A stretch of 31,496 nt of DNA, taken from contig JBMSAU010000098.1 in NCBI GenBank assembly GCA_049414625.1, positions 1 through 31,496 of the forward strand, in the 5' to 3' direction. The notes below the pieces were generated by a model. It saw only the letters and a program-made list of their open reading frames with translations. It had not been told where the DNA came from and ran no database searches. Shown one piece after another: positions 1 through 6,318 of the stretch. The first letter of the stretch is position 1. Every line of letters starts with the position of its first letter. Position numbers and translations under genes: made by a program. This DNA is from WYEG01 sp049414625. Lineage in GTDB: Bacteria; Desulfobacterota; Thermodesulfobacteria; Thermodesulfobacteriales; Thermodesulfobacteriaceae.

Positions 1-105
1 AAGAAGATGGCAATTGCCTGTGCTATTCTTTGGAATCTCTATATGATTATTCTACAGAGGCTTTGGTTTTTTGTGATAGTATTGAGAGTGAGAAGGAGAG
101 GATAA
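1..105 (+). CDS. IS transposase, C-terminal fragment cut by window start
   Basis: The last 34 codons and the TAA stop of a transposase are open from base 1 and match the C-terminus of the complete transposase at 5173-6072 almost residue for residue (ends in RVRRRG). No catalytic residue lies in this piece. The gene is probably intact upstream, outside the window, so this is a partial gene rather than a shown pseudogene. Confidence 0.85.
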   Translation, partial: KKMAIACAILWNLYMIILQRLWFFVIVLRVRRRG

Positions 106-132
106 AGGTCTTATAATATTTTTTGAACAACC
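1..132 (+). mobile_element. IS copy A, right (transposase 3') end only
   Basis: The first 132 bases match the 3' end of the complete IS copy (5970-6100) with only a few differences, for example one base in the Ala codon region and one in the terminal repeat. The segment ends in the terminal inverted repeat, which on the complementary strand begins GGTTGTTCAAAAAAT. The left part lies outside the window. The IS end stops about 12 bp before the -35 box of the HU promoter. Confidence 0.9.
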
Positions 133-144
133 TCAAATTTCCTC

Positions 145-173
145 TTGACAAAAGATAAAAGGGTTATTATTAA
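145..173 (+). promoter_or_regulatory. Promoter of the HU gene
   Basis: TTGACA (145-150), 17 bp spacer, TATTAA (168-173). This predicts a start of transcription near 180 and a leader of about 29 nt that carries the strong AAAGGAGGTG ribosome binding site (196-205). Confidence 0.7.
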
Positions 174-208
174 GAGTAGAAAAATAAAAGTTTTGAAAGG
201 AGGTGCCT

Positions 209-490
209 ATGAACAAGGCAGAGTTAGTGAAGCGCATGGCTGAGATTGCTGGAACTACCAAGGTAAACGCTGAGAAGCTTCTTGATGCCTTCATGCAGGC
301 TGTAGAGGAAGCCTTAGCTAATGGAGACAAGGTTGTCCTTGTTGGGTTTGGAAGCTTCCAGGTGGTGACAAGAGCTGAAAGAGAGGGTAGGAACCCCAAG
401 ACAGGTGAGCCTATAAAGATACCCGCAAAAAAGGTTCCCAAATTCGTCCCTGGAAAAAGGCTAGAAGAAGCAGTAGCTAAAGCAAAATAG
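209..490 (+). CDS. hup: DNA-binding protein HU
   Basis: A 93-residue nucleoid protein of the HU/IHF family, which bends and compacts DNA as a dimer. The sequence shows the family landmarks: GFGSF at residues 46-50, the arm-tip signature GRNPKTG (60-66) with Pro63 that intercalates in DNA, and FVPGKRL (79-85). The length is the usual 90-95. I chose ATG 209 rather than the in-frame GTG at 203 because the perfect Shine-Dalgarno sequence (196-205) would overlap a GTG start. It is a single-gene unit with its own promoter and a stem-loop after the stop. The upstream IS end sits right next to the promoter but leaves both boxes intact. IHF subunits are the alternative, but the generic HU pattern makes HU most likely. 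Confidence 0.95.
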   Translation: MNKAELVKRMAEIAGTTKVNAEKLLDAFMQAVEEALANGDKVVLVGFGSFQVVTRAEREGRNPKTGEPIKIPAKKVPKFVPGKRLEEAVAKAK

Positions 491-513
491 TTTAGAAATA
501 GTTTAAATAAGAG

Positions 514-554
514 ATAAGACAATGGGGCGCGAGATTGCGCCCCGTTAATCTTAT
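514..554. terminator. Bidirectional stem-loop between convergent genes
   Basis: GGGGCGC (524-530) pairs with GCGCCCC (537-543) over a 6-nt loop, and outer arms ATAAGA (514-519) and TCTTAT (549-554) can extend the stem. There is no long T run on either strand, so it is a weak intrinsic terminator at best. Its place between HU (plus) and the ChaN-family gene (minus) fits termination in both directions. Confidence 0.6.
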
Positions 555-2636
555 TTAAAAGGGCTTAAATTTTAAGCTTTTTTCTCTATTACCTCTTTTA
601 ATCTTAAAGATTAGATTTTCATCATCTTCAAGAAAAGTTAAGATCAATTTAAGGTCGCTTACCTTATGGACTCTTTTGTTGTTTATCTCTAGGATTACAT
701 CCTCTCGCATTAGCCCTATCTTTTCAGCCAAAGAGCCAGGCTTTACTTCCTTTATCAGAAGACCTTCTTTCATTTCTTCCAATACCACACCAAGCTTAGG
801 TGTCCTCTTGATTTCTACCTTAGGTGGCTGAAAAACATAATCTGCAATATCAGGTGAGAAGAAAGGCACATCCCCTAAGATTACACTGATAATAGGTTGC
901 TTTACTCTCTTTTTAAGAGCATAGTATAGCCCCCAGCGGTTTAGGATATGTCCCTTACCAACGAGGACGATAGCCTTGTAATCTGGATTTTTGGAAAGGA
1001 ATTCGGCCAAGGTTTCTGCCATGGCTTCATCCCTTAAGACCTGGGCTTGATAGAAGCGCTCGAAAGTGCTTTCGTTTTCCGAAAATTTATGCAAAGAATA
1101 AACCGCTTCAAGATACCTTCTATAACCAATAGGAAACTGAAAATCTGTTTCTGGAAGCTCCTTAGTTTCCTTTTCGGTTAAAGCTTGAAGCCCAAACCTA
1201 TGGACTTTGCTTACGAGTTCCCTTGGTAAGTCTAGGGCAAGCATCTTGACTTTGTTCTCCCTTGCCCAAAGAAATATATCTCTGTAAAGCCTCCAATCAT
1301 AACCCCAGCGCTCAAAGTATTCTATTGACTTTAAAAATGACTCCTCAGAAATTCTCCCGTTTATAAAATCATCAAGCTTCCGCTGGAATGGTTTCTGCAC
1401 CATTTCTACCCCGATGACAAGCTTCGGAAACTGTCGATAAAGCCTCTTTATCAACTCTAATTGAAATTTATGATGAGCAGGGTTATCATGCTCCTCCCCA
1501 ATGAGTATGATCCGTGCAGAAAAAAGATGGGGAATTACATCATCAAGGGACATTAGAAACTGAGGTTTTAGTCCATAAGCTGTATCGCTTTTTAAAGTTA
1601 TACCTGTCGTAGGAACTGACTTTTTAAGACTACTTACTTTTCCTTTAATGATATGAACTTCCTCAGCGGTCTTCCAGTTCGAATAGAACTTTAAAGCGTT
1701 GGTTAGCTCAGAAACTGTTTCAGTCTTCGCAAAAGCTATTGTATGCAATGGATAGTTTGGATGGGGAAGGAATTTTATATAGAAGCCCTTTTGAGGAAGG
1801 TCAATAAAATAATTAGGTGGTGGTTGATGAAGGAAGAGCAAACTTTCTTTGGTTGAAAATAGGTCTAAGTGGTCTACACCGTAAAGTAATTTCACGTTTG
1901 GATTTCTATCCCTCAAAAAGTTAAGCAGTGGCTGATACAGGGGGAGAAGCCTTCTGTCTGGAAGAACTACTATTAGCGGCTTTAGGATCAAAGTTTCCAT
2001 GTTCCTTGGGACCTCTTCAGGGGAAAGCATTCGATAGAGCTTATAATTAGGGTCAAGGTAGATGGTTGTAGCACCTCGTGGCAGGTCAAGGGTAAATCTT
2101 TCCTCTTTGTTTAAAACCTTTACACGGCTCAAACCTCCCTGAGAGGAAGAAGCTTTAACCTCAAGCTCGTAAGGGGAGCTAAAGTTATTTGTAATGAGGT
2201 AGACCTCCGTCTGTTGACCAGAAGTTCGAGAGGGTGAAGTCTCGGGATGACCGGGTTGGAGCCCAGTTTGACTGAACTGAGAAAAATTTTTATAGAAGCT
2301 TATTTGGGCTTTGATTTCCTTAGGGAGTAAAATCTTGATTTCACCTTCGGGAAAGTTTTCTTCTAAACGATACTTTTTAACAAAATCTCTTGCCGAGATC
2401 CTTTGGCTCAAAAACTCCATGGCTGAAGCCTTAAAACCTGCCTCACCAACCCTTTGAGCAAACTCAAAGACCCGGTAGAAAGAATAAGCTCGTTCATCCT
2501 GAGAAAGTAAAAGCCTCCTCCTTAACTCAATCGGATTTGAGGTCAATTCATGCTCACCAAGATAGATGGCTAATCCCTTGATTAGGGTTTGAGAAGAAAG
2601 TTGACGCCCATAAGATAGCTCATGTTCTAACACCAA
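555..2636 (-). CDS. ChaN-family protein with degenerate M1-like N-terminus and C-terminal PDZ domain (3' part of a frameshifted gene)
   Basis: The frame stays open upstream to 3071 without any ATG/GTG; the first usable codon is TTG at 2636, placed in the middle of a domain, so this start is surely artificial. In order: a peptidase M1-like stretch in which HEXXH is degraded (HELSY, residues 5-9) and the downstream E is lost (GLAIYLGEH); a linker; a ChaN domain (about 373-600) with LIGEEHDNPAHH and GVEMVQKPFQ; and a PDZ domain (about 615-693). ChaN proteins bind haem and are linked to iron uptake; the M1-like part looks catalytically dead. The 5' half, with the signal peptide, is the next entry. 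One +1 shift between 3071 and 2968 would join them. Function beyond these folds is unknown. The fusion and the break are seen; a haem role is inference. Confidence 0.75.
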   Translation of the reverse strand: MVLEHELSYGRQLSSQTLIKGLAIYLGEHELTSNPIELRRRLLLSQDERAYSFYRVFEFAQRVGEAGFKASAMEFLSQRISARDFVKKYRLEENFPEGEIKILLPKEIKAQISFYKNFSQFSQTGLQPGHPETSPSRTSGQQTEVYLITNNFSSPYELEVKASSSQGGLSRVKVLNKEERFTLDLPRGATTIYLDPNYKLYRMLSPEEVPRNMETLILKPLIVVLPDRRLLPLYQPLLNFLRDRNPNVKLLYGVDHLDLFSTKESLLFLHQPPPNYFIDLPQKGFYIKFLPHPNYPLHTIAFAKTETVSELTNALKFYSNWKTAEEVHIIKGKVSSLKKSVPTTGITLKSDTAYGLKPQFLMSLDDVIPHLFSARIILIGEEHDNPAHHKFQLELIKRLYRQFPKLVIGVEMVQKPFQRKLDDFINGRISEESFLKSIEYFERWGYDWRLYRDIFLWARENKVKMLALDLPRELVSKVHRFGLQALTEKETKELPETDFQFPIGYRRYLEAVYSLHKFSENESTFERFYQAQVLRDEAMAETLAEFLSKNPDYKAIVLVGKGHILNRWGLYYALKKRVKQPIISVILGDVPFFSPDIADYVFQPPKVEIKRTPKLGVVLEEMKEGLLIKEVKPGSLAEKIGLMREDVILEINNKRVHKVSDLKLILTFLEDDENLIFKIKRGNREKSLKFKPF
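2222..2260. repeat. Short interspersed repeat inside a reading frame
   Basis: The plus strand carries CTCGGGATGAC (2241-2251) beside TTCGAGAGGG. The core resembles CTCGAGATGAC at 3468-3478 and TTCGGGACGGC near 6174. It is read in frame in the ChaN-family gene (residues about 127-141), giving a Gly/Pro/Ser-rich insert that does not look like its surroundings. The call rests on the shared core and is weaker than the other two copies. Confidence 0.4.
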
Positions 2637-2967
2637 GGTTACTATCTCTTCGGGGCTGTATTCTCTGTTTACGGTTAACAGAATGAGCCCTGGTAAAATT
2701 TGCTCTTCAAGCCCGTAAGTTAGGTATATGTTCGGGAAGCTAAAGCTTATATAAGCTATTCTATCAAAAAGCTTTTTTAGCTCATCCTTTAGGTTGATGA
2801 GGGATTTTCCATGCTTTTTGGTTGTTAAAATGTTAAGGTTTAAGCTTCCTGCACTAATTTGCTCTCTATCGTAGGGACCGATGATAAGAGGTGGAAGAAT
2901 ATTAACGGGAGTTTTGTTGATGAACCTTAAAAGAATAAAACCATCCTCTATGCTTTCCCTGAAATAA

Positions 2968-3582
2968 TCAGAGGAGATGAAAGGCTTTAATTTCTGACAT
3001 CCTTCTCTGTGAGGACTTAATCTGACGTCCAGAGCTTCGCAAGGACTCTTCGTAGAAAGGAATTGACATCTTCAATTCAAAAATAAAAGGAGAGTTAGTT
3101 AGATAAGGGAAAGGAGATGGTATGTATTCCCCTTCAAGCAAAGCTCGAAGAGTAAACACCCTTTCAAAGGTAAGTTCAAGAGAACTTTCAGCTGAAGAAG
3201 GGAAAAAAGTTAAAATATACTCCTTTGCCTCTTCTTGCATTTGATGCAGGGCATTTTTAGCAGAGATACCTGTAATCTTCGCCTTCGAAAGATTAATAAT
3301 ATAAAGCTTTTTCTCAAAAAACATGAAAGTTGCCTTACCAACGATAACTCGCTTATTTAAATCTAAGCTAACTTCATAGGATATTCGAGGAGGCTGAGCT
3401 GCATATACTTTAGCCACTCCGAGTGTAAGCGAGGAGCCCTCCATGAGATCCTTCGGAGCTTGCGCGCCTCGAGATGACAAAAAAAAGCCAAGCGGTAGCG
3501 AGGTGTTTGCAAAATTGAATAGTATAATAGAAACTACGAATAAAAGGATTTTGAAAATTGGTGAAAAGCTTTTATAATGCAC
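2968..3582 (-). CDS. Exported protein, 5' part of the frameshifted M1-like/ChaN/PDZ gene
   Basis: A 204-residue frame begins at GTG 3582 and has a clear signal peptide: basic start, hydrophobic run around residues 11-25, and a VYA-AQ type cleavage site after a strange insert. Residues about 27-57 are encoded by a palindromic repeat (3421-3480) that sits between the hydrophobic core and the cleavage site. The next part (EVSLDLNKRVIVGKATF, then SPFIFELKMSIPF) looks like the beta-sheet N-domain of M1-family peptidases. The last 30 residues (from YEESLRSSG on) are unlike that fold and end in a stop, while the continuing frame opens one base over. No good ribosome binding site is visible. It probably makes no functional protein alone. 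Not all details of the true start can be settled. Confidence 0.6.
   Translation of the reverse strand: MHYKSFSPIFKILLFVVSIILFNFANTSLPLGFFLSSRGAQAPKDLMEGSSLTLGVAKVYAAQPPRISYEVSLDLNKRVIVGKATFMFFEKKLYIINLSKAKITGISAKNALHQMQEEAKEYILTFFPSSAESSLELTFERVFTLRALLEGEYIPSPFPYLTNSPFIFELKMSIPFYEESLRSSGRQIKSSQRRMSEIKAFHLL
2990..3060. repeat. Possible decayed repeat at the frameshift site
   Basis: TCTGACATCC and TCTGACGTCC form an imperfect direct repeat (from about 2993 and 3021), followed by AGCTTCGCAAGGACTC. This is the kind of sequence found in dispersed palindromic repeats and is not conserved-looking protein code. It covers the point where the frame must change. Similarity to the other copies here is weak. 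Confidence 0.25.
3421..3480. repeat. Palindromic interspersed repeat within the signal-peptide region
   Basis: The stretch has the arms GCGAGGAGC and GCGCGCCTCG around GATCCTTCGGAGCTTG and ends in CTCGAGATGACA. Its base composition (GC-rich, self-complementary) differs from the AT-rich code on both sides. It lies in frame, adding about 30 codons without stop to the exported protein. The same core recurs at 2241 and 6174. Confidence 0.6.
3551..3578 (+). promoter_or_regulatory. Promoter of purQ-tatC
   Basis: TTGAAA (3551-3556), 16 bp, TATAAT (3573-3578). The predicted transcript starts near 3585 and has about 36 nt before ATG 3621. The boxes overlap the first codons of the divergent exported-protein gene. 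Confidence 0.5.
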
Positions 3583-3620
3583 TAAGAAAGTTTAACCATC
3601 AATTGGAAATTTGGCAAGCT

Positions 3621-4433
3621 ATGGGAAAGGTGCGAGTTTTGGTGTTTTGGGGCTACGGTATAAACTGTGAAGTTGAGACAGCTTATGCCTTTAAAGTCTG
3701 CGGAGCGAACCCAGAAATAGTCCATTTATCTGAAGTATTTTCGGGTGAGGTAAAGATAACAGATTATCACATTCTTGCCTTTCCTGGGGGTTTTCTTGAT
3801 GGAGACCACCTGGGTGCAGCTCAAGCCTGCGCTCACCGCTTTAAAACGTTAAAGATCAAGGGTGAATACCCTTTGTGGGACGACCTAATGAAGTTTTTAG
3901 ACCAAGGAGGACTTATCATCGGAATTTGCAACGGCTTTCAACTTCTTGTTAAGATGGGGCTTCTACCAGGTGGAGAATACCTCGGGAAACGGGTTGCTAC
4001 TCTCACCTACAACGATTCTGGAAGGTTTGAGGATAGATGGGTCCATCTTAAGGTAGAAAAACATACTCCTTGCATTTTTTTGAAAGGACTTGATGAGCTC
4101 TACTTACCTGTAAGGCACGGAGAGGGCAAGTTTTTAACCGAAAGTGATGAAATTTTGAAAAAGCTTGAGGTCAAAGGGCAATTAGCCCTAAGATACATCC
4201 ACCCTGAAACCAAGGGGCCAACCATTGAGTATCCCTACAACCCTAATGGATCGCCTCTTGGGATTGCCGGCCTTTGCGACGAAACTGGGAGGGTCTTTGG
4301 GCTTATGCCCCATCCTGAAGCCTTTAACCACTTTACCAACCATCCAAGATGGACAGCCCTTAAGACAAAAACAGCCCAAGGGCTCCTAATCTTTCAGAAT
4401 GCAGTCGACTGGGCAAGAAGCAACCTCCTATAA
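3621..4433 (+). CDS. purQ: Phosphoribosylformylglycinamidine synthase, glutaminase subunit (PurQ-like)
   Basis: A 270-residue class I glutamine amidotransferase that supplies ammonia to PurL for step four of purine synthesis. Visible landmarks are the oxyanion/loop region FPGGF (54-58), the nucleophile Cys103 in GICNGFQ, HGEGK (166-170), and the catalytic pair His231/Glu233 in MPHPE. It is longer than the roughly 225-residue Bacillus-type PurQ, and the second half (TIEYPYNPNGSP) resembles the amidotransferase part of large-type PurL. The frame is open upstream to TTG 3558, but homology begins at ATG 3621, which I chose although no clear Shine-Dalgarno precedes it. purL is not in the window. 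tatC overlaps its last 35 bases. Confidence 0.88.
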   Translation: MGKVRVLVFWGYGINCEVETAYAFKVCGANPEIVHLSEVFSGEVKITDYHILAFPGGFLDGDHLGAAQACAHRFKTLKIKGEYPLWDDLMKFLDQGGLIIGICNGFQLLVKMGLLPGGEYLGKRVATLTYNDSGRFEDRWVHLKVEKHTPCIFLKGLDELYLPVRHGEGKFLTESDEILKKLEVKGQLALRYIHPETKGPTIEYPYNPNGSPLGIAGLCDETGRVFGLMPHPEAFNHFTNHPRWTALKTKTAQGLLIFQNAVDWARSNLL

Positions 4434-5154
4434 AATCTTAGCCCAAAGAATAAAGACCCTTTTAACCTTTCTTAGGTCCCCTATTGGACTAACCTTACTT
4501 GCACTAATTCTTATCTCCTTTGGCTTGATCTTTTGGTTTTCTCCACAGGCTTTAAACTATCTTCAGCATAAATTCAACCAAAGGTTTGTATTTTTCTCCA
4601 TTTCTGAGCCTTTTCTTGCTATGCTAAAGTTTAGCGTTGTTTGTTTGATTATCCTTTTTTTTCCCTTGGTTTGGCTTGGTGTAATCTCTACCTTAGATGC
4701 ACTTTTTTTTCTTCCCAAGAGGCTTTCTTTTCTTCTTTTTTTCTCTGGAATAATCCTTTTTTACCTAGGGGTTGTATTTGCTTACTTTGTCGTTCTACCC
4801 TATGGGATTAAGTTTTTACTCTCCTTTCAAACGGAAGAAATAAAGCCTGCGATAAGCCTTGAACATTTTGCCAACTTCTTTGGCTTTTTTCTTCTCCTCT
4901 TTGGCGCAATCTTTGAGTTGCCTTTGATGATGGTCTTTCTCACTATGATAAAAGTTTTAAATCCTCAAAAGTTGAGTAAATATCGAAAAGGAATATTCTT
5001 TTTTGTAGTCGTCTTTTCCGCGGTGATTACCCCTACTCCAGATGCCATCAACATGAGCCTCTTGGCTATACCGCTTTATCTTCTTTTTGAAGCTGGACTT
5101 TTCTTATCTAAAAGTTTATCTAAAAAGCTGGAGCTGTTCAAAAATTTTAATTAA
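4399..5154 (+). CDS. tatC: Sec-independent protein translocase TatC, C-terminus altered by IS insertion
   Basis: A 251-residue membrane protein with six hydrophobic segments, the core of the twin-arginine translocase that exports folded proteins. Family marks are SISEPFLAMLK after the first periplasmic loop, LPYGIKFLLSF, and the very typical TPTPDAINMSLLAIPLYLLFE in the last helices. The N-terminus is short and basic and runs straight into helix 1. It starts inside purQ, suggesting translational coupling. The last six or so codons (LFKNFN and TAA) are the left inverted repeat of the IS, so the original tail is lost or replaced. Since all six helices are complete and TatC tails are variable, the protein may still work. 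tatA/tatB are not in the window. Confidence 0.88.
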   Translation: MQSTGQEATSYKILAQRIKTLLTFLRSPIGLTLLALILISFGLIFWFSPQALNYLQHKFNQRFVFFSISEPFLAMLKFSVVCLIILFFPLVWLGVISTLDALFFLPKRLSFLLFFSGIILFYLGVVFAYFVVLPYGIKFLLSFQTEEIKPAISLEHFANFFGFFLLLFGAIFELPLMMVFLTMIKVLNPQKLSKYRKGIFFFVVVFSAVITPTPDAINMSLLAIPLYLLFEAGLFLSKSLSKKLELFKNFN

Positions 5155-6100
5155 GAATTAAATTATTAAACTATGAGGAGAAGTGTTTTAACTTTGAAGC
5201 ATTTATATAGTTTTGTAAAGTCCTATTTTCAGAGGATTGAAAACATAGAACCTGTTAAGAGGCGTGGGAGGCCTAAAATTTTTGAGGACGCTCTTATTGT
5301 TACTCTATGGTTATATCAAACACTTTATAAACTTTCCTACAGAGAAGTGCTTGAGATTGCTAAACATGAAGGTTTTCATGTGCCAGTTCTTGGTGATTAT
5401 CATTATAGGGTTAAAAAACTTGATGAAGAGCTTTTAAAGAAAATTTTGGATGAAAGTACTAAACATTTTTTTCGGGCAAAATGGGATTTTAAGTATTTAA
5501 TAGTTGATGGGACTGGATTTGGTTTTGGGAGTAAATATATCCTCAATTGGATGAGAGGTACTCAAGTGAGGGAGGTTAGTTCTCATGTGAGATTGGTAAG
5601 TTTAGTGGCAGTGGATGAGAAAGGGAGGGCTATAATTCTTGGATGTGAGGTAGGGGGACCTTACGCTTCAGAAGTGAATATGTTAAGGGAAATTCTTGAT
5701 AGGTTAGAGGAACTTCCGAGAGGTCCTTTTATAGCTGATAAAGGATACGATGCTGTGGATGTAATAGAGAGAGTTATGAAGTTTGGATGTGAACCGGCGG
5801 TAGGGATGAAACAGAGTTGGAGGATGAGGATAAGGAATTGGTTAAGGAGGATGAGTTTTGAGAATTGGGAGAGGTATAGGAAGAGGAGATATAGGATAGA
5901 AGGGGTATTTGGTTCGATGAAGTTGAAGGTAGGTTCAAGTTTTACTTTGATAAGAGAGGATTTAGCTAAGAAGATGGCAATTGCCTGTGCAATTCTTTGG
6001 AATCTCTATATGATTATTCTGCAGAGGCTTTGGTTTTTTGTGATAGTATTGAGAGTGAGAAGGAGAGGATAAAGGTCTTATAATATTTTTTGAACAGCCT
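5132..6100 (+). mobile_element. IS copy B, complete DDE-transposase insertion sequence
   Basis: About 970 bp with one transposase gene. The terminal inverted repeats are imperfect: left GCTGTTCAAAAATTTT (from 5133) and right, on the other strand, GCTGTTCAAAAAATATTATA (ending about 6099). The first 12 bases GCTGTTCAAAAA match perfectly. The right end is nearly identical to the two partial copies at the window edges. No target duplication is seen between the flanks (CTGG to the left, TCAGA to the right). Family: IS5/IS4-like by its transposase. Confidence 0.88.
5173..6072 (+). CDS. DDE transposase, IS4/IS5-like family
   Basis: A 299-residue enzyme that cuts and joins the element ends. The N-terminal part (about 20-95) is a basic DNA-binding region with RRGRPKIFEDA and SYREVLEIAK. 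The catalytic triad is visible as Asp112 in IVDGTGFGFG, Asp189 in ADKGYD, and Glu243 in RYRIEGVFGSMK, the Y-(2)-R-(3)-E type motif of IS4/IS5 relatives. The frame is intact, so the element may be active. The coding strand is very poor in C and rich in AGA/AGG arginine codons, unlike the neighbours, which points to a foreign origin. ATG 5173 has no ribosome binding site; low expression is usual for transposases. Confidence 0.9.
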   Translation: MRRSVLTLKHLYSFVKSYFQRIENIEPVKRRGRPKIFEDALIVTLWLYQTLYKLSYREVLEIAKHEGFHVPVLGDYHYRVKKLDEELLKKILDESTKHFFRAKWDFKYLIVDGTGFGFGSKYILNWMRGTQVREVSSHVRLVSLVAVDEKGRAIILGCEVGGPYASEVNMLREILDRLEELPRGPFIADKGYDAVDVIERVMKFGCEPAVGMKQSWRMRIRNWLRRMSFENWERYRKRRYRIEGVFGSMKLKVGSSFTLIREDLAKKMAIACAILWNLYMIILQRLWFFVIVLRVRRRG

Positions 6101-6110
6101 CAGAAGACTT

Positions 6111-6127
6111 GAGGTTGTTCAAAAAGT
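6111..6127. repeat. Solitary IS terminal repeat next to copy B
   Basis: GAGGTTGTTCAAAAAGT repeats the IS end (identical in its first 15 bases to the complement of the end of copy A) in opposite orientation, only 10 bases after copy B. With 6085-6101 it forms a near-perfect hairpin. It may be a relic of an older insertion or a folded end structure. Confidence 0.65.
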
Positions 6128-6140
6128 CCCCCTACTTTCT

Positions 6141-6232
6141 CCTGCCGAACGATAACGAGGCATCCTTCACTTCGTTCGGGACGGCGTCCCCGGGGAACCC
6201 CTCGGCTTGCGCCTTGAGTGAAACATGGGGGT
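6141..6232. repeat. Intergenic palindromic repeat
   Basis: CCGAACGA (6145-6152) and TCGTTCGG (6172-6179) are perfect complementary arms around a GAGGCATCCTTC core, followed by GGACGGCG and by a second GC-rich block with CTCGGCTTGCG. It is non-coding and GC-rich in an AT-rich spacer. The remainder of the spacer between the IS and the lysA promoter shows nothing else. Confidence 0.6.
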
Positions 6233-6283
6233 TGCAAAAATTATTAATATAGTCTCGGGGGGCTTTCAGAAATGATAAAACAT

Positions 6284-6311
6284 TGACAGGATTTACACTT
6301 TTTTGTATATT
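6284..6311 (+). promoter_or_regulatory. Promoter of lysA-queA, predicted leaderless
   Basis: TTGACA (6284-6289), 16 bp, TATATT (6306-6311). Only 7 nt separate the -10 box from ATG 6319, so transcription should begin at or next to the A of the start codon. No Shine-Dalgarno is present. Confidence 0.7.
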
Positions 6312-6318
6312 TTAAACT

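Noticed and set aside
203..208. GTG start for HU two codons upstream
   Set aside because: It lies inside the Shine-Dalgarno sequence that serves ATG 209.
2637..2967. A gene-free gap of about 330 bases
   Set aside because: It is not empty: the minus-strand frame of the ChaN-family gene continues open through it to 3071.
2968..3071. Programmed ribosomal frameshift joining the two parts of the exported protein
   Set aside because: No slippery heptamer, stop-adjacent +1 site or stimulatory stem-loop is apparent in the overlap; a decayed repeat or sequence error is simpler.
5128..6104. Target site duplication of the complete IS
   Set aside because: Flanks CTGG (left) and TCAGA (right) do not match at any reasonable length; none can be called.
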